Part shown: positions 1-6,703 of the stretch, in pieces
How the letters are laid out: every line of letters begins with the position of its first letter
Numbering within the stretch: position 1 is the first letter of the stretch
NCBI GenBank assembly: GCA_025464025.1
Contig: JAODBP010000006.1
Location: 1 to 10,475, forward strand
Source of the DNA: Actinomycetes bacterium
Lineage (GTDB): Bacteria > Actinomycetota > Acidimicrobiia > Acidimicrobiales > CADCSY01
Reading direction: 5' to 3'
Length of the DNA: 10,475 nt
Program-made: the position numbers and the translations under genes
Notes under the pieces: generated by a model
What the model saw: the letters and a program-made list of their open reading frames with translations, nothing else
Database searches by the model: none
What the model was told of the DNA's origin: nothing

Positions 1-1
1 C

Positions 2-3000
2 GCCGTCACCGTCACCGGCCCCGGCGGCACCGCCACCGTCACCCACACCGGCGGCACCAACACCTACATCGCCGACGGCCTCAGCTCCGGCACCTACACC
101 GTCACCATCACCGCCACCGACCACGACGACCAGACCCTGCCCCCCATCACGATCGCCGACGGCGACAACTACACCGACACCGTCACCCTCCAGAAGTGGG
201 CGCCGATCAGCATCCACGTCCAGGGCGTCCTCGGCGGCACCACCACCGATCTCACCAGCGTCTCGGGCAGCGTGAACGCGGTGCGCACCCTGCTGGCCGA
301 CGGCGTCACCACCACCAGCACCCCGGCTCTCACGTTCAGCGGCGGGACGAACGGCATCTACACCTCGATCAGCGCCGCTCCGCCTGGCACCTACGTCATC
401 ACCGTCAACCCCACGAACTACGTGGCCGACACGGCGCCTCCGGTGGTGGTCACCTCCGGCACCACGGCCTCGCAGGCGTCGCTCGTGGTGAAGCACCTTC
501 CCCAGGTCACGATCACGACGCGGACCAAGCTCGGGAGCAGCACGAGCGCCCTCAACGCCGCGACCGTCACGATCACCGGGCCGGGCGTGACCGCGACCCT
601 CACCCACGCCGCCGGCACCAACGTCCACACCATGGTCAACCTGCCCGTCGGGACCTACGACATCACGGCCACCGCCGACGACGGGCTGCACGACCCGCAG
701 CCGTCGTACGGCGTCACCCTCGCCGCGGGCCAGTCGTACACCGACATCGCCGACCTGCTCGAGTGGACCGCGTTCGCGGTGCGGCTGCGGGGCGTGTTCA
801 ACGGCACGCCGACGGACCTCACGACCAACGCCGGCGACCTCAGCGCCGTCCGCGTCCTCGACGCCCAGGGCCTCGGCGGGCTCACGGGGCAGCCGACCAT
901 CTTGTTCACCGGCGGGCCGAACGGCGTGTACACGTCGACGACGAAGGTGCGACCCGGCACCTACACGACCACCGGCACGCCGGCGAACTACGACAGGAAC
1001 GATGTCGACTCCTTGGTCGTCGCCGGCACCACACCGGCCCAAGCGCTGCTCCTCGTCCAGAAGTCGCCGGCCCTCACCGTCGCCGTCAACGACGTGCTGG
1101 ATGGGAACGGCAACCCGCTCGCCGGGGCCACCGTGACCGTGTGCAGGCTCAACACCGGCGGGACCGGTTGCACGGGCGGCGCCATCGCCCCGGACACGAC
1201 CGACGCCGCCGGCCTGGCGACCTTCAGCGGTCTCGTCGGCGGCCGGTACCGGGTCATCATCACCGAGACGAACCACGTCAGCCAGACGTTCACCGGCAAC
1301 AGCGGTGCGACGCAGGGCGTCGTCGTCTCCTCCGGCTCGGCGGCGACGCTCACCGTCGACCTCCTCCAGCACCCGCCCCTGACCCTCACCCTCCTCGGCC
1401 GCAACGGCTCCTCGTCGCCGTTCAACACCACCTTCGACCTTCCCGGAGCGACCGCCACGATGACGGCGACCTCGGGCGGCACGACCACGACCCTGACCGC
1501 CCCGGGCGGTGTCGCCACCTATACCGCCGCCCACGTCGTCCCCGGCACCTACACCCTGTCGGTCACCGCACCCGGCTACACGGCGATGACGTCCCAGACC
1601 GGCATCGTCATCGCCGCCGGGGTCACCCACGCAGCCCTGGCCGGCACGCTCACGGCGATCCCGGGTTCGATCACCGGCACGGTCACCGAGAGCCTGAACG
1701 ACAACCCGCTCAACAACGTGCTCGTCACCGCCACCTCGGTCATCGCACCGGCGCGCACCGCGACCGCGACGACGAACGCCAGCGGCGTCTACAGCATCGC
1801 CGGCCTCGAACCGGGCGCGTGGTCGGTGGCCTTCTCGCTCGCCACCTACGGTCCGCTCAACCTGCCGTCGGTCACCGTCGTTCGCAACGCCGCTTCCACC
1901 GCGGATGCCGTGCTCGTCCAGCTCGGCGAGCACATCACCGGCACGCTGAAGGGCTACGACGCGGATCCGATCACGATCACGAGCAACAACCCGTCTTCGA
2001 ACCTGGCCGGCGCGTTGGTCTCGATCACCCGATCCGGTTACGTGGCCACCGCGACGACCGACGTGAACGGCGCGTACGAGTTCGCCGACATCCCGGCGAA
2101 CACGTACACGCTGTCCTTCGCTCACGACAACTACAAGACGCTGACCTTGACGAACGGCCTGACGACGTCGGTCGCCGGCGCCTCCAACCGCACGGGTGAC
2201 TCCCTCATCGCCCACACCGGCACGGCGACGATCACGGTCAAGGACCTCGAGCTCACCCCTGGGTTGGTCGCGACCGCGACCATCCGTGTCTCCGGCAACC
2301 ACCTCGCCTCCCCCCTGACCGACACGAGCGGTGCCGACGGGGTGACCACCTTCGAGCTGCCACCCGGCAGCTACACCGCGAGCCTCGCCACCCCGCCGCC
2401 GGGCTACCTGGCGACGGCCCCCACCGTGCCCATCGCCATGGGCCCATCGCCGGGCATCACGGCGACGGCGACCCTGGGCAGTGGCACGTCCTCCGACACC
2501 TTCCCGATCAGCAAGGCGGTGTCCGTCGACGTCACGGTGGCCGGGCTGACGGGAAGCGACACGGCCGACCTGGCCATCACCTGGCCCGGCGGCACAGCCA
2601 CCGCCACCGGCGTCAGCACCCACGCGCTCTTCGACGAGCTGCCGCCGAACAAGGCGTTCACCATCCAGGCGACGAACGCCAAGTACACCGGCGGCGCCAC
2701 CTCGGCCGGCCCGCTGTTCCTGGGTGACAGCGTCAATGCCACCGCCACGCTGATCCCCAAGCCCGGCACGGTCGAGGTCCAGGTCGACGGGCTGATCAAC
2801 GGCAACAAGACCAAGGTCACCCTCGACGGCGTCCAGTCGACGGACATCAGCGATGGTGGGACGTACACCTTCACGAACGTCCGGGCCGGGGCGACGCTCA
2901 ACGTGACGTACTCGAACGACGACTACGTCGGTGCACCGCTGACGATCCCAGCGCTGCTCGCCGAGGAGAACCGGACCGACTCCGGCACCGGTCACACCGG

Positions 3001-3547
3001 GCTCGTCAACCTCACCACGGCGGCCAAGGACGGCTCGGTCGCCGTCACGGTCAGCGGGCTGCTCTACGGCGAGACGGCGACGCTCACCCTCACCGGCGCC
3101 AACCCGCGGGTGATCAACAACGTGACCAACGGCGTGACCACGGTGGCCAACCTCACCGCCGACGCGGCCAACACGTTCACGCTGACCGCTGCCAACTACA
3201 CCAACCCGGTGGGCACCTCGGTGACGCTGCTCGCCAACGAGAACACACCCGCTCGCCCCATCTCGATCGCGCTCACTCGAGAGACCGGCAGCATCGACGT
3301 CACCGCCGGGCCGCCGGGCCTCACCGCCACCGCCGCGGTCACGGCCACCGTGACCTGGAACGCTGGCGCCTTCTCGGCCACCGGGAACGGCACCGGTCCG
3401 GGCGTGATCACCGTGTCGGGCCTGCCGTCCGGCGTGCCGCTCACGATCACCCTCACGTCCCCCGGACTGGCGGCCGACGGTCCGAAGAGCACCACCTTGA
3501 CCGCCGGCGAGCTCCACAAGGACGTCGGCACCATCAACCTGACCTGA
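2..3547 (+). CDS. Giant Thr/Val-rich beta-sandwich repeat protein (carboxypeptidase-regulatory-like repeats), 5' end outside window
   Basis: The frame is open from the first base and ends at TGA 3545-3547, giving at least 1181 residues; the N-terminus, including any signal peptide, is missing. Met/Val codons inside the window, such as the GTG at 272, continue the same repeats and are not the true start. The protein is a string of domains of about 80-102 residues. Each carries a PGTY-like strand signature followed by a short beta strand and an aromatic residue (for example PPGTYVITV near 380, VPGTYTLSV near 1541, PPGSYTASL near 2363). I count 13 such signatures. This is the pattern of carboxypeptidase-regulatory or prealbumin-like folds found in secreted adhesins and stalk proteins. 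Lysines and aromatics are few, and I see only two cysteines, close together near 1142 and 1169. The C-terminus has no LPxTG motif, hydrophobic anchor or enzyme domain. It converges on the contractile injection operon. A surface adhesin or a fibre for the particle are both possible; neither is proven. Confidence 0.85.
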   Translation, partial: AVTVTGPGGTATVTHTGGTNTYIADGLSSGTYTVTITATDHDDQTLPPITIADGDNYTDTVTLQKWAPISIHVQGVLGGTTTDLTSVSGSVNAVRTLLADGVTTTSTPALTFSGGTNGIYTSISAAPPGTYVITVNPTNYVADTAPPVVVTSGTTASQASLVVKHLPQVTITTRTKLGSSTSALNAATVTITGPGVTATLTHAAGTNVHTMVNLPVGTYDITATADDGLHDPQPSYGVTLAAGQSYTDIADLLEWTAFAVRLRGVFNGTPTDLTTNAGDLSAVRVLDAQGLGGLTGQPTILFTGGPNGVYTSTTKVRPGTYTTTGTPANYDRNDVDSLVVAGTTPAQALLLVQKSPALTVAVNDVLDGNGNPLAGATVTVCRLNTGGTGCTGGAIAPDTTDAAGLATFSGLVGGRYRVIITETNHVSQTFTGNSGATQGVVVSSGSAATLTVDLLQHPPLTLTLLGRNGSSSPFNTTFDLPGATATMTATSGGTTTTLTAPGGVATYTAAHVVPGTYTLSVTAPGYTAMTSQTGIVIAAGVTHAALAGTLTAIPGSITGTVTESLNDNPLNNVLVTATSVIAPARTATATTNASGVYSIAGLEPGAWSVAFSLATYGPLNLPSVTVVRNAASTADAVLVQLGEHITGTLKGYDADPITITSNNPSSNLAGALVSITRSGYVATATTDVNGAYEFADIPANTYTLSFAHDNYKTLTLTNGLTTSVAGASNRTGDSLIAHTGTATITVKDLELTPGLVATATIRVSGNHLASPLTDTSGADGVTTFELPPGSYTASLATPPPGYLATAPTVPIAMGPSPGITATATLGSGTSSDTFPISKAVSVDVTVAGLTGSDTADLAITWPGGTATATGVSTHALFDELPPNKAFTIQATNAKYTGGATSAGPLFLGDSVNATATLIPKPGTVEVQVDGLINGNKTKVTLDGVQSTDISDGGTYTFTNVRAGATLNVTYSNDDYVGAPLTIPALLAEENRTDSGTGHTGLVNLTTAAKDGSVAVTVSGLLYGETATLTLTGANPRVINNVTNGVTTVANLTADAANTFTLTAANYTNPVGTSVTLLANENTPARPISIALTRETGSIDVTAGPPGLTATAAVTATVTWNAGAFSATGNGTGPGVITVSGLPSGVPLTITLTSPGLAADGPKSTTLTAGELHKDVGTINLT
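5..1132 (+). repeat. Two tandem copies of a roughly 188-codon double-domain repeat (partial third follows)
   Basis: The segment beginning VTVTGPGG at position 5 recurs as VTITGPGV at 566, 187 codons later. A related start (VTVCRLN) appears at 1133, 189 codons after that. Within each copy the order is the same: a GTNxxxxxxLxxGTY segment, then an ADGxxYTD or AAGxSYTD loop, then a GGTTTDL or NGTPTDL turn, then FxGGxNGxYTS and PGTY, and finally a hydrophobic LVVK or LLVQK strand. So the true unit is a pair of unlike beta-sandwich domains, duplicated in tandem. The two copies have diverged clearly at the protein level, so this is old duplication and not a recent slippage event. Confidence 0.75.
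2522..3544 (+). repeat. Four C-terminal repeats of a second type, 81-89 codons each
   Basis: The end of the giant protein switches to a different unit that opens with a GS-V-x-V-x-V-x-GL pattern. Starts are at about 2522 (SVDVTVAGL), 2765 (GTVEVQVDGL), 3032 (GSVAVTVSGL) and 3287 (GSIDVTAGPPGL). Each then has a short threonine-rich strand, a middle strand ending in a proline or alanine turn, an x-T-x-T strand, an NY or GL residue pair, and an LLANEN or LTAGE loop. They look like a subfamily of the same beta-sandwich fold that has lost the clear PGTY signature. Confidence 0.65.
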
Positions 3548-3572
3548 TGTCGGCGGGGACCCGGAACGCGAC

Positions 3573-3598
3573 ACGGCCCCCGCCTCGGCGGGGGCCGT
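3573..3598. terminator. Bidirectional GC-rich hairpin between convergent genes
   Basis: The arms ACGGCCCCCGCC (3573-3584) and GGCGGGGGCCGT (3587-3598) are perfectly complementary. This gives an 11-bp stem with a CTCG tetraloop (the 12th pair cannot close). It lies in the 75-bp gap between the stop of the plus-strand repeat gene (3547) and the stop of the minus-strand zinc-ribbon gene (3625-3623), where a shared terminator is expected. There is no long U tract on either side, only TTCCGTCTTC on the plus strand. Termination is therefore inferred from stem strength and location. Confidence 0.8.
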
Positions 3599-3622
3599 TC
3601 CGTCTTCGGTGACGATGCCCGA

Positions 3623-4072
3623 TCAGGCAGCGAGCAGGATGACCAGCACGGTCACGAGGGCCAGCCCGACGGCCAGCGCCACCCACCACCACATGTTCGA
3701 GCGCTCGTCCGGGATCAGGATCGGCTCGGGCGCCGGCATCGGCTCCTCCTCCGGCTCCGGCTCCGGCTCGGGCTCCGGCTCGACCAGCACCATCGGGCCG
3801 CCGCAGCGGGCGCACACCAGGGAGGTCGGGGTGTTGAGCTCGGCGCACGTGGGGCACGGCACGGAGGCCACGGCCCGCTTGCCGCCGGCGCCGGGCAGGC
3901 GGCGCAGCGTCGTCTCGGCCGCGCCATCGTCCTCGAGCGAGGCCAACGTGACCGGGACCGGCGCCCAGAAGAGCGGGTAGTCGCACTTCTTGCAGAACTC
4001 GTTGGCGCTGCGCGTCGCGCCTTCGAGCTCGGCCGCCGTCCCGCAGCTCGGGCACATCACCGTCGTCGTCAC
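3623..4072 (-). CDS. Double zinc-ribbon protein with C-terminal transmembrane anchor, CIS-associated
   Basis: The protein is 149 residues, counting from GTG 4072. An ATG at 4057 (residue 6, just before the first cysteine pair) is an equally possible start, and neither has a good ribosome binding site. Residues 7-30 hold a first zinc ribbon (CPSC and CKKC pairs) followed by a DYPLFWA stretch. Residues 73-90 hold a second (CPTC and CARC). A Glu-Pro tract covers about 98-118. Residues 127-149 are a hydrophobic helix (MWWWVALAVGL onward) that ends at the C-terminus. This predicts a tail-anchored protein with both zinc ribbons and the EP spacer in the cytoplasm. It is the last gene of the minus-strand baseplate operon, separated by 121 bp. 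Its job is not known. Inference: it could tether the particle to the membrane, since CIS particles of multicellular bacteria such as Streptomyces and cyanobacteria are known to be intracellular or membrane-associated. It could instead be an unrelated housekeeping zinc-ribbon protein. Confidence 0.85.
   Translation of the reverse strand: MTTTVMCPSCGTAAELEGATRSANEFCKKCDYPLFWAPVPVTLASLEDDGAAETTLRRLPGAGGKRAVASVPCPTCAELNTPTSLVCARCGGPMVLVEPEPEPEPEPEEEPMPAPEPILIPDERSNMWWWVALAVGLALVTVLVILLAA
3753..3782. repeat. Five tandem GGCTC(C/G) hexamers encoding Glu-Pro repeats
   Basis: Five consecutive hexamers (GGCTCC, GGCTCC, GGCTCG, GGCTCC, GGCTCG on the plus strand) encode the EP dipeptide tract between the second zinc ribbon and the membrane helix of the zinc-ribbon gene. 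The unit is in frame, so gain or loss of copies would only change the length of the rigid linker. Confidence 0.8.
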
Positions 4073-4134
4073 TGGTGCACCACCAAGGTCTGACGGCCCA
4101 TCGAGCCGATGTCGCGTCGAGGGGCACCAGTGAC
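4068..4134. repeat. Long-range inverted repeat covering the start codon of the zinc-ribbon gene
   Basis: GTCACTGGTGC at 4068-4078 is the exact reverse complement of GCACCAGTGAC at 4124-4134. With one mismatch the arms extend to 14 positions (4068-4081 with 4121-4134, 13 pairs). The loop is about 40 bp. The GTG start of the minus-strand zinc-ribbon gene (4072-4070) sits inside the promoter-distal arm, so in the transcript the stem would hide the start codon. It may be an mRNA structure, an operator for a dimeric repressor, or the ends of a small repeat element; the sequence alone does not decide. Confidence 0.6.
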
Positions 4135-4193
4135 CCGTTCGGCGCCGGGGCGCCTCACAAAGCCTGTGCTCATGGTTCGCTCGCTGCCCTCGC
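4073..4193 (-). other. 121-bp gap inside the CIS operon; possible leader or promoter region
   Basis: This is the only sizeable gap between minus-strand genes in the window. It contains the inverted repeat described above and a GGCGCC-GG-GGCGCC palindrome at 4141-4154. Next to it is a stretch (about 4161-4195) in which GCGAG-type words recur on the minus strand around the stop codon of the upstream gene (GAGCGAGGGCAGCGAGCG, then AACCATGAGCACAGGC). I see no convincing -10/-35 pair. The frame of the zinc-ribbon gene is open through the gap, but the sequence there is arginine-rich and does not look like protein. Confidence 0.45.
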
Positions 4194-4754
4194 TCACTCC
4201 GCCGCCTCCGTGGTCGGGGCACCCGCCGCCATGGCGTGCTCCTTCGGCCAGAGCCTCTGGTCGCCCACGAACAGCTCGAAGCTGACCGAGGCCGGGAGGT
4301 CCGACTGGATCAAGGCTACGAGATCATCCTCGGTCGCCCACCCGCGGGACAGCACCTCGATGTGGACGTGCCCGCGGTTCACCGGCGCCTCACCCTCCGG
4401 GTAGACGCCCCCGCTGTCGACGACGACGACCGGACCGCCGGTGATCATCTCCAGCAACTGGCGCACGCCCCGCACGGTGCCCCGCCACGGCAGCATCTGG
4501 CCGTGCTCGCGGACGACCCGGCGCTGGACGTCCGGGTCGAGCGACGGGTCGATGGTGCGGGCGCCCAGCCAGGCGCCCATGAAGCGCACCATGGGCTCGG
4601 GCGTGACCGCCAGGTCGAGCAGGTGCTCCATGTTGTCGGCCTGCACCATGAAGGTGTCGGCCAGCTCCTGGAAGATGCCCAGGAAGCGGACGAGGAAGTC
4701 GTCGTCCAGCATCGCCACCGGCAGCTGCTCGATGAGCCAGCGACCGCGGTTCAC
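4194..4754 (-). CDS. Phage tail protein I-like baseplate component
   Basis: 186 residues, starting at GTG 4754 in a 4-bp GTGA overlap with the stop of the J-like gene. The sequence begins NRGRWLIEQLPVAMLDDDF. It has the helical core seen in P2 I-like tail proteins: a segment with QELADTF and NMEHLLDLAVTP (residues about 29-52), then MVRFMGAWLG (55-64), and the signature LPWRGTVRGVRQLLEMITG (88-106). A short beta region and VHIEVL follow. These features fit the TIGR02242-type phage tail protein domain, which commonly sits directly after the J-like baseplate protein. In a tail the pair forms part of the baseplate wedge. The gene is much shorter than Afp12 of the Serratia/Photorhabdus particles, so it probably represents the simpler actinobacterial layout. 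The frame stays open far upstream, but that part is the shadow of the J-like gene. Confidence 0.88.
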   Translation of the reverse strand: MNRGRWLIEQLPVAMLDDDFLVRFLGIFQELADTFMVQADNMEHLLDLAVTPEPMVRFMGAWLGARTIDPSLDPDVQRRVVREHGQMLPWRGTVRGVRQLLEMITGGPVVVVDSGGVYPEGEAPVNRGHVHIEVLSRGWATEDDLVALIQSDLPASVSFELFVGDQRLWPKEHAMAAGAPTTEAAE

Positions 4755-6703
4755 CGGACCACGACCTGGTGGGCGACGGAGAGGAACAGGGCCTGGGCGT
4801 CGAGCCGGACGACCTCCCGCCCGGCGCCGAGGCGCGTGCCGTTCCGGACGTCGTACTCGAAGAAGAGCACTTCCTCGACCCGCTCGACGCCATCGACGCC
4901 ACCGAGGAGCTGGGTGATCGTCGCCGAGTTGAGGTCGGAGTCGAACGGCCAGCCCTCGCCGTGGCTCCCGCCGGTGACGGGGTTCACGAACCGGTACAGC
5001 GCGTCGAGGCACCGCTCCTTGACGATCGGCGCCGGCGAGGCCGGCTTGTTGCGCACCAGCGCCGCCACCGTGACGCCCTGGTAGTAGGGCGTGCCGATCT
5101 CGATCGAGGTGCCGACGACGCGGCGCTCGTCGAGGTGGGCGCTGATCGTGGCGACCAGGTCCTCGGCCAGGGCGAAGTCGTCGAGGATGAGGCCGGCGGC
5201 CGGCTTGTCGGTCTGGGGCACCACCAGCACCCGCACCGGGCCGCCCGGCAGGGCCGGGGGCAGGCAGCGGGCCCGGGCCACGGCCGGCGAGGCCTCGAGC
5301 GTGAGCCGCTCGAAGTCGTGGGCGGTGACCGCCCGCTGGCCCGTGCGGAGCGTCATGGGGCCGCGCAGCTTGGCGTTGTCGACCGTCTCCGGGTCGACGC
5401 CGCCCTGGGCGGCGCGCAGGTTGGTGACCGAGCCGATGAACGGGATCGTCGTCTGCATGGCCGTGAGGGTGTTGGCCCCCACGTTGCCGGCCGAACCGCC
5501 GCCGTACCGGTAGCCGGAGACGCCGATCTCGGCGCCACCGGGCGGGATGGCGCCGTGCTGCACGGTGCGGCCGTTCGGGTAGCGGATGCTCGGGCCGAAG
5601 CGGATCGTGCCCGACCCCGGGTCCCACACCACGTGCTTGTCGTCCTTGCCCGAGGCGGCGAAGTCGGCCACCTCGACCCAGTCGTCGGTGACCCCGTCGA
5701 CCGTGACCCGCACGACCTCGCCGCCCCGGCGCGGGAGCACGGGGTGGTGGCGGAGGGTGAAGCGCTGGTCGGGCGAGCCGTCGCTGCGACCCGGAACCTC
5801 GGCGCCGGCGATCTCGGCGTGCTCGGCCGGGACGGTGCCGCCGAGGCTGCCGGCCGAGATCGAGCGGATCCGGGGCGACGTCTGGTAGGTCGGCTGGCCG
5901 ATGTCGGCCACGCCGAGCCGGGCCCGGAGCCAGTAGAGGCGCTGGCTGCCGAGGGTGAGCGGGGCATGCGCCATCGGCACGAGGAGCACGATGACGCCGG
6001 CCCGGTTGAGCCCGCCGGTGGAGTCCTCGTGGACGGGGACCGGGATCCACGCCTCGCCGGCCCAGACCTCCCAGCTCAAGGGCGGGCGGGTCGGGTCGAC
6101 GCCGATGCCCTCGATGGACGCGTCGACCTCGAGGCGCACGACGTTGCCGGCCAGCGACCCCTCGAACCCGAAGTTGATGGCGTCGCCCGGCCGGGGCTGG
6201 GGCTCGGACCCGAAGCACGGCGTCGTGGCCAGCGGGTAGAGGAGGTCGTCCCACACGTCGGTGACGAGCTCCTCGTCCTCCGACTTGGTGGTGACGGCGG
6301 CCGTCAGCACCGGCTGGGTGATCGTGAGGTCCTCGAGCGTGGTGAAGAGGACGGGCGCCTCGCGGTCGGCGAGCGGCGTGCCGACCTGGGTGCCGGCCGG
6401 GACGTAGGCCGCCTCGGCCTGCACCGACGCCAGCCAGAACGTCAGGTCGGTCCGGGCCGACGACGACGGGTACGGCTCGATCCCGACCAGGTCGAGGAAC
6501 TTGGTGTAGAGCCGGTCCGGCACCTGGTTGAGCCGGAAGAGGAGCATCTCGCTCATCCAGGCGAACAGCTCGATGAGCGCCACGCCGGGGTCGGAGAGGT
6601 TGTGGTTCGTCCACTCCGGCGTGAACGTCGGGATGAGGCGCTTGGCCTCGTCGACGATGTCCTGGTACTTGCGATCGTCGAGGTTCGGGCTCGGGAGGCT
6701 CAC
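4751..6703 (-). CDS. Putative baseplate assembly protein, J-like (Afp11-type)
   Basis: 650 residues, starting at GTG 6703 in a GTGA overlap with the stop of the gp25 gene, with a good GGAGG upstream. The N-terminus (LDDRKYQDIVDEAKRLIP, then WTNHNLSDPGVALIELFAWM at about residues 31-50) is characteristic of TIGR02243-type putative baseplate assembly proteins. The middle (about 85-390) is beta-rich with several WxV and VxVDG strands. The J-like core runs from about 396 (GYRYGGGSAGNVGANTL) through LRAAQGGVDPETVDNAKLR (429-447) and RAVTAHDFERL (457-467) to VRVLVVPQTD (490-499). The C-terminal part (about 505-650) resembles the rest of the gp6/gpJ wedge fold. The protein forms the baseplate wedge that links the spike hub to the sheath. 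Its place between gp25 and the tail protein I gene is the usual order in contractile tails. Confidence 0.93.
   Translation of the reverse strand: MSLPSPNLDDRKYQDIVDEAKRLIPTFTPEWTNHNLSDPGVALIELFAWMSEMLLFRLNQVPDRLYTKFLDLVGIEPYPSSSARTDLTFWLASVQAEAAYVPAGTQVGTPLADREAPVLFTTLEDLTITQPVLTAAVTTKSEDEELVTDVWDDLLYPLATTPCFGSEPQPRPGDAINFGFEGSLAGNVVRLEVDASIEGIGVDPTRPPLSWEVWAGEAWIPVPVHEDSTGGLNRAGVIVLLVPMAHAPLTLGSQRLYWLRARLGVADIGQPTYQTSPRIRSISAGSLGGTVPAEHAEIAGAEVPGRSDGSPDQRFTLRHHPVLPRRGGEVVRVTVDGVTDDWVEVADFAASGKDDKHVVWDPGSGTIRFGPSIRYPNGRTVQHGAIPPGGAEIGVSGYRYGGGSAGNVGANTLTAMQTTIPFIGSVTNLRAAQGGVDPETVDNAKLRGPMTLRTGQRAVTAHDFERLTLEASPAVARARCLPPALPGGPVRVLVVPQTDKPAAGLILDDFALAEDLVATISAHLDERRVVGTSIEIGTPYYQGVTVAALVRNKPASPAPIVKERCLDALYRFVNPVTGGSHGEGWPFDSDLNSATITQLLGGVDGVERVEEVLFFEYDVRNGTRLGAGREVVRLDAQALFLSVAHQVVVR

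Noticed and set aside
196..2199. Long His/Arg-rich open frame on the plus strand, offset from the repeat gene
   Set aside because: It is an out-of-frame reading of the ACC/GTC/GGC-rich repeat gene. Its composition (runs of H, R, D) matches no real fold, while the overlapping frame shows regular beta-sandwich repeats.
4073..4222. N-terminal extension of the zinc-ribbon protein (50 extra residues)
   Set aside because: The extension is Arg-rich, crosses the inverted repeat and the end of the tail protein I gene, and adds no motif. GTG 4072 or ATG 4057 directly before the first CPSC pair fits better.
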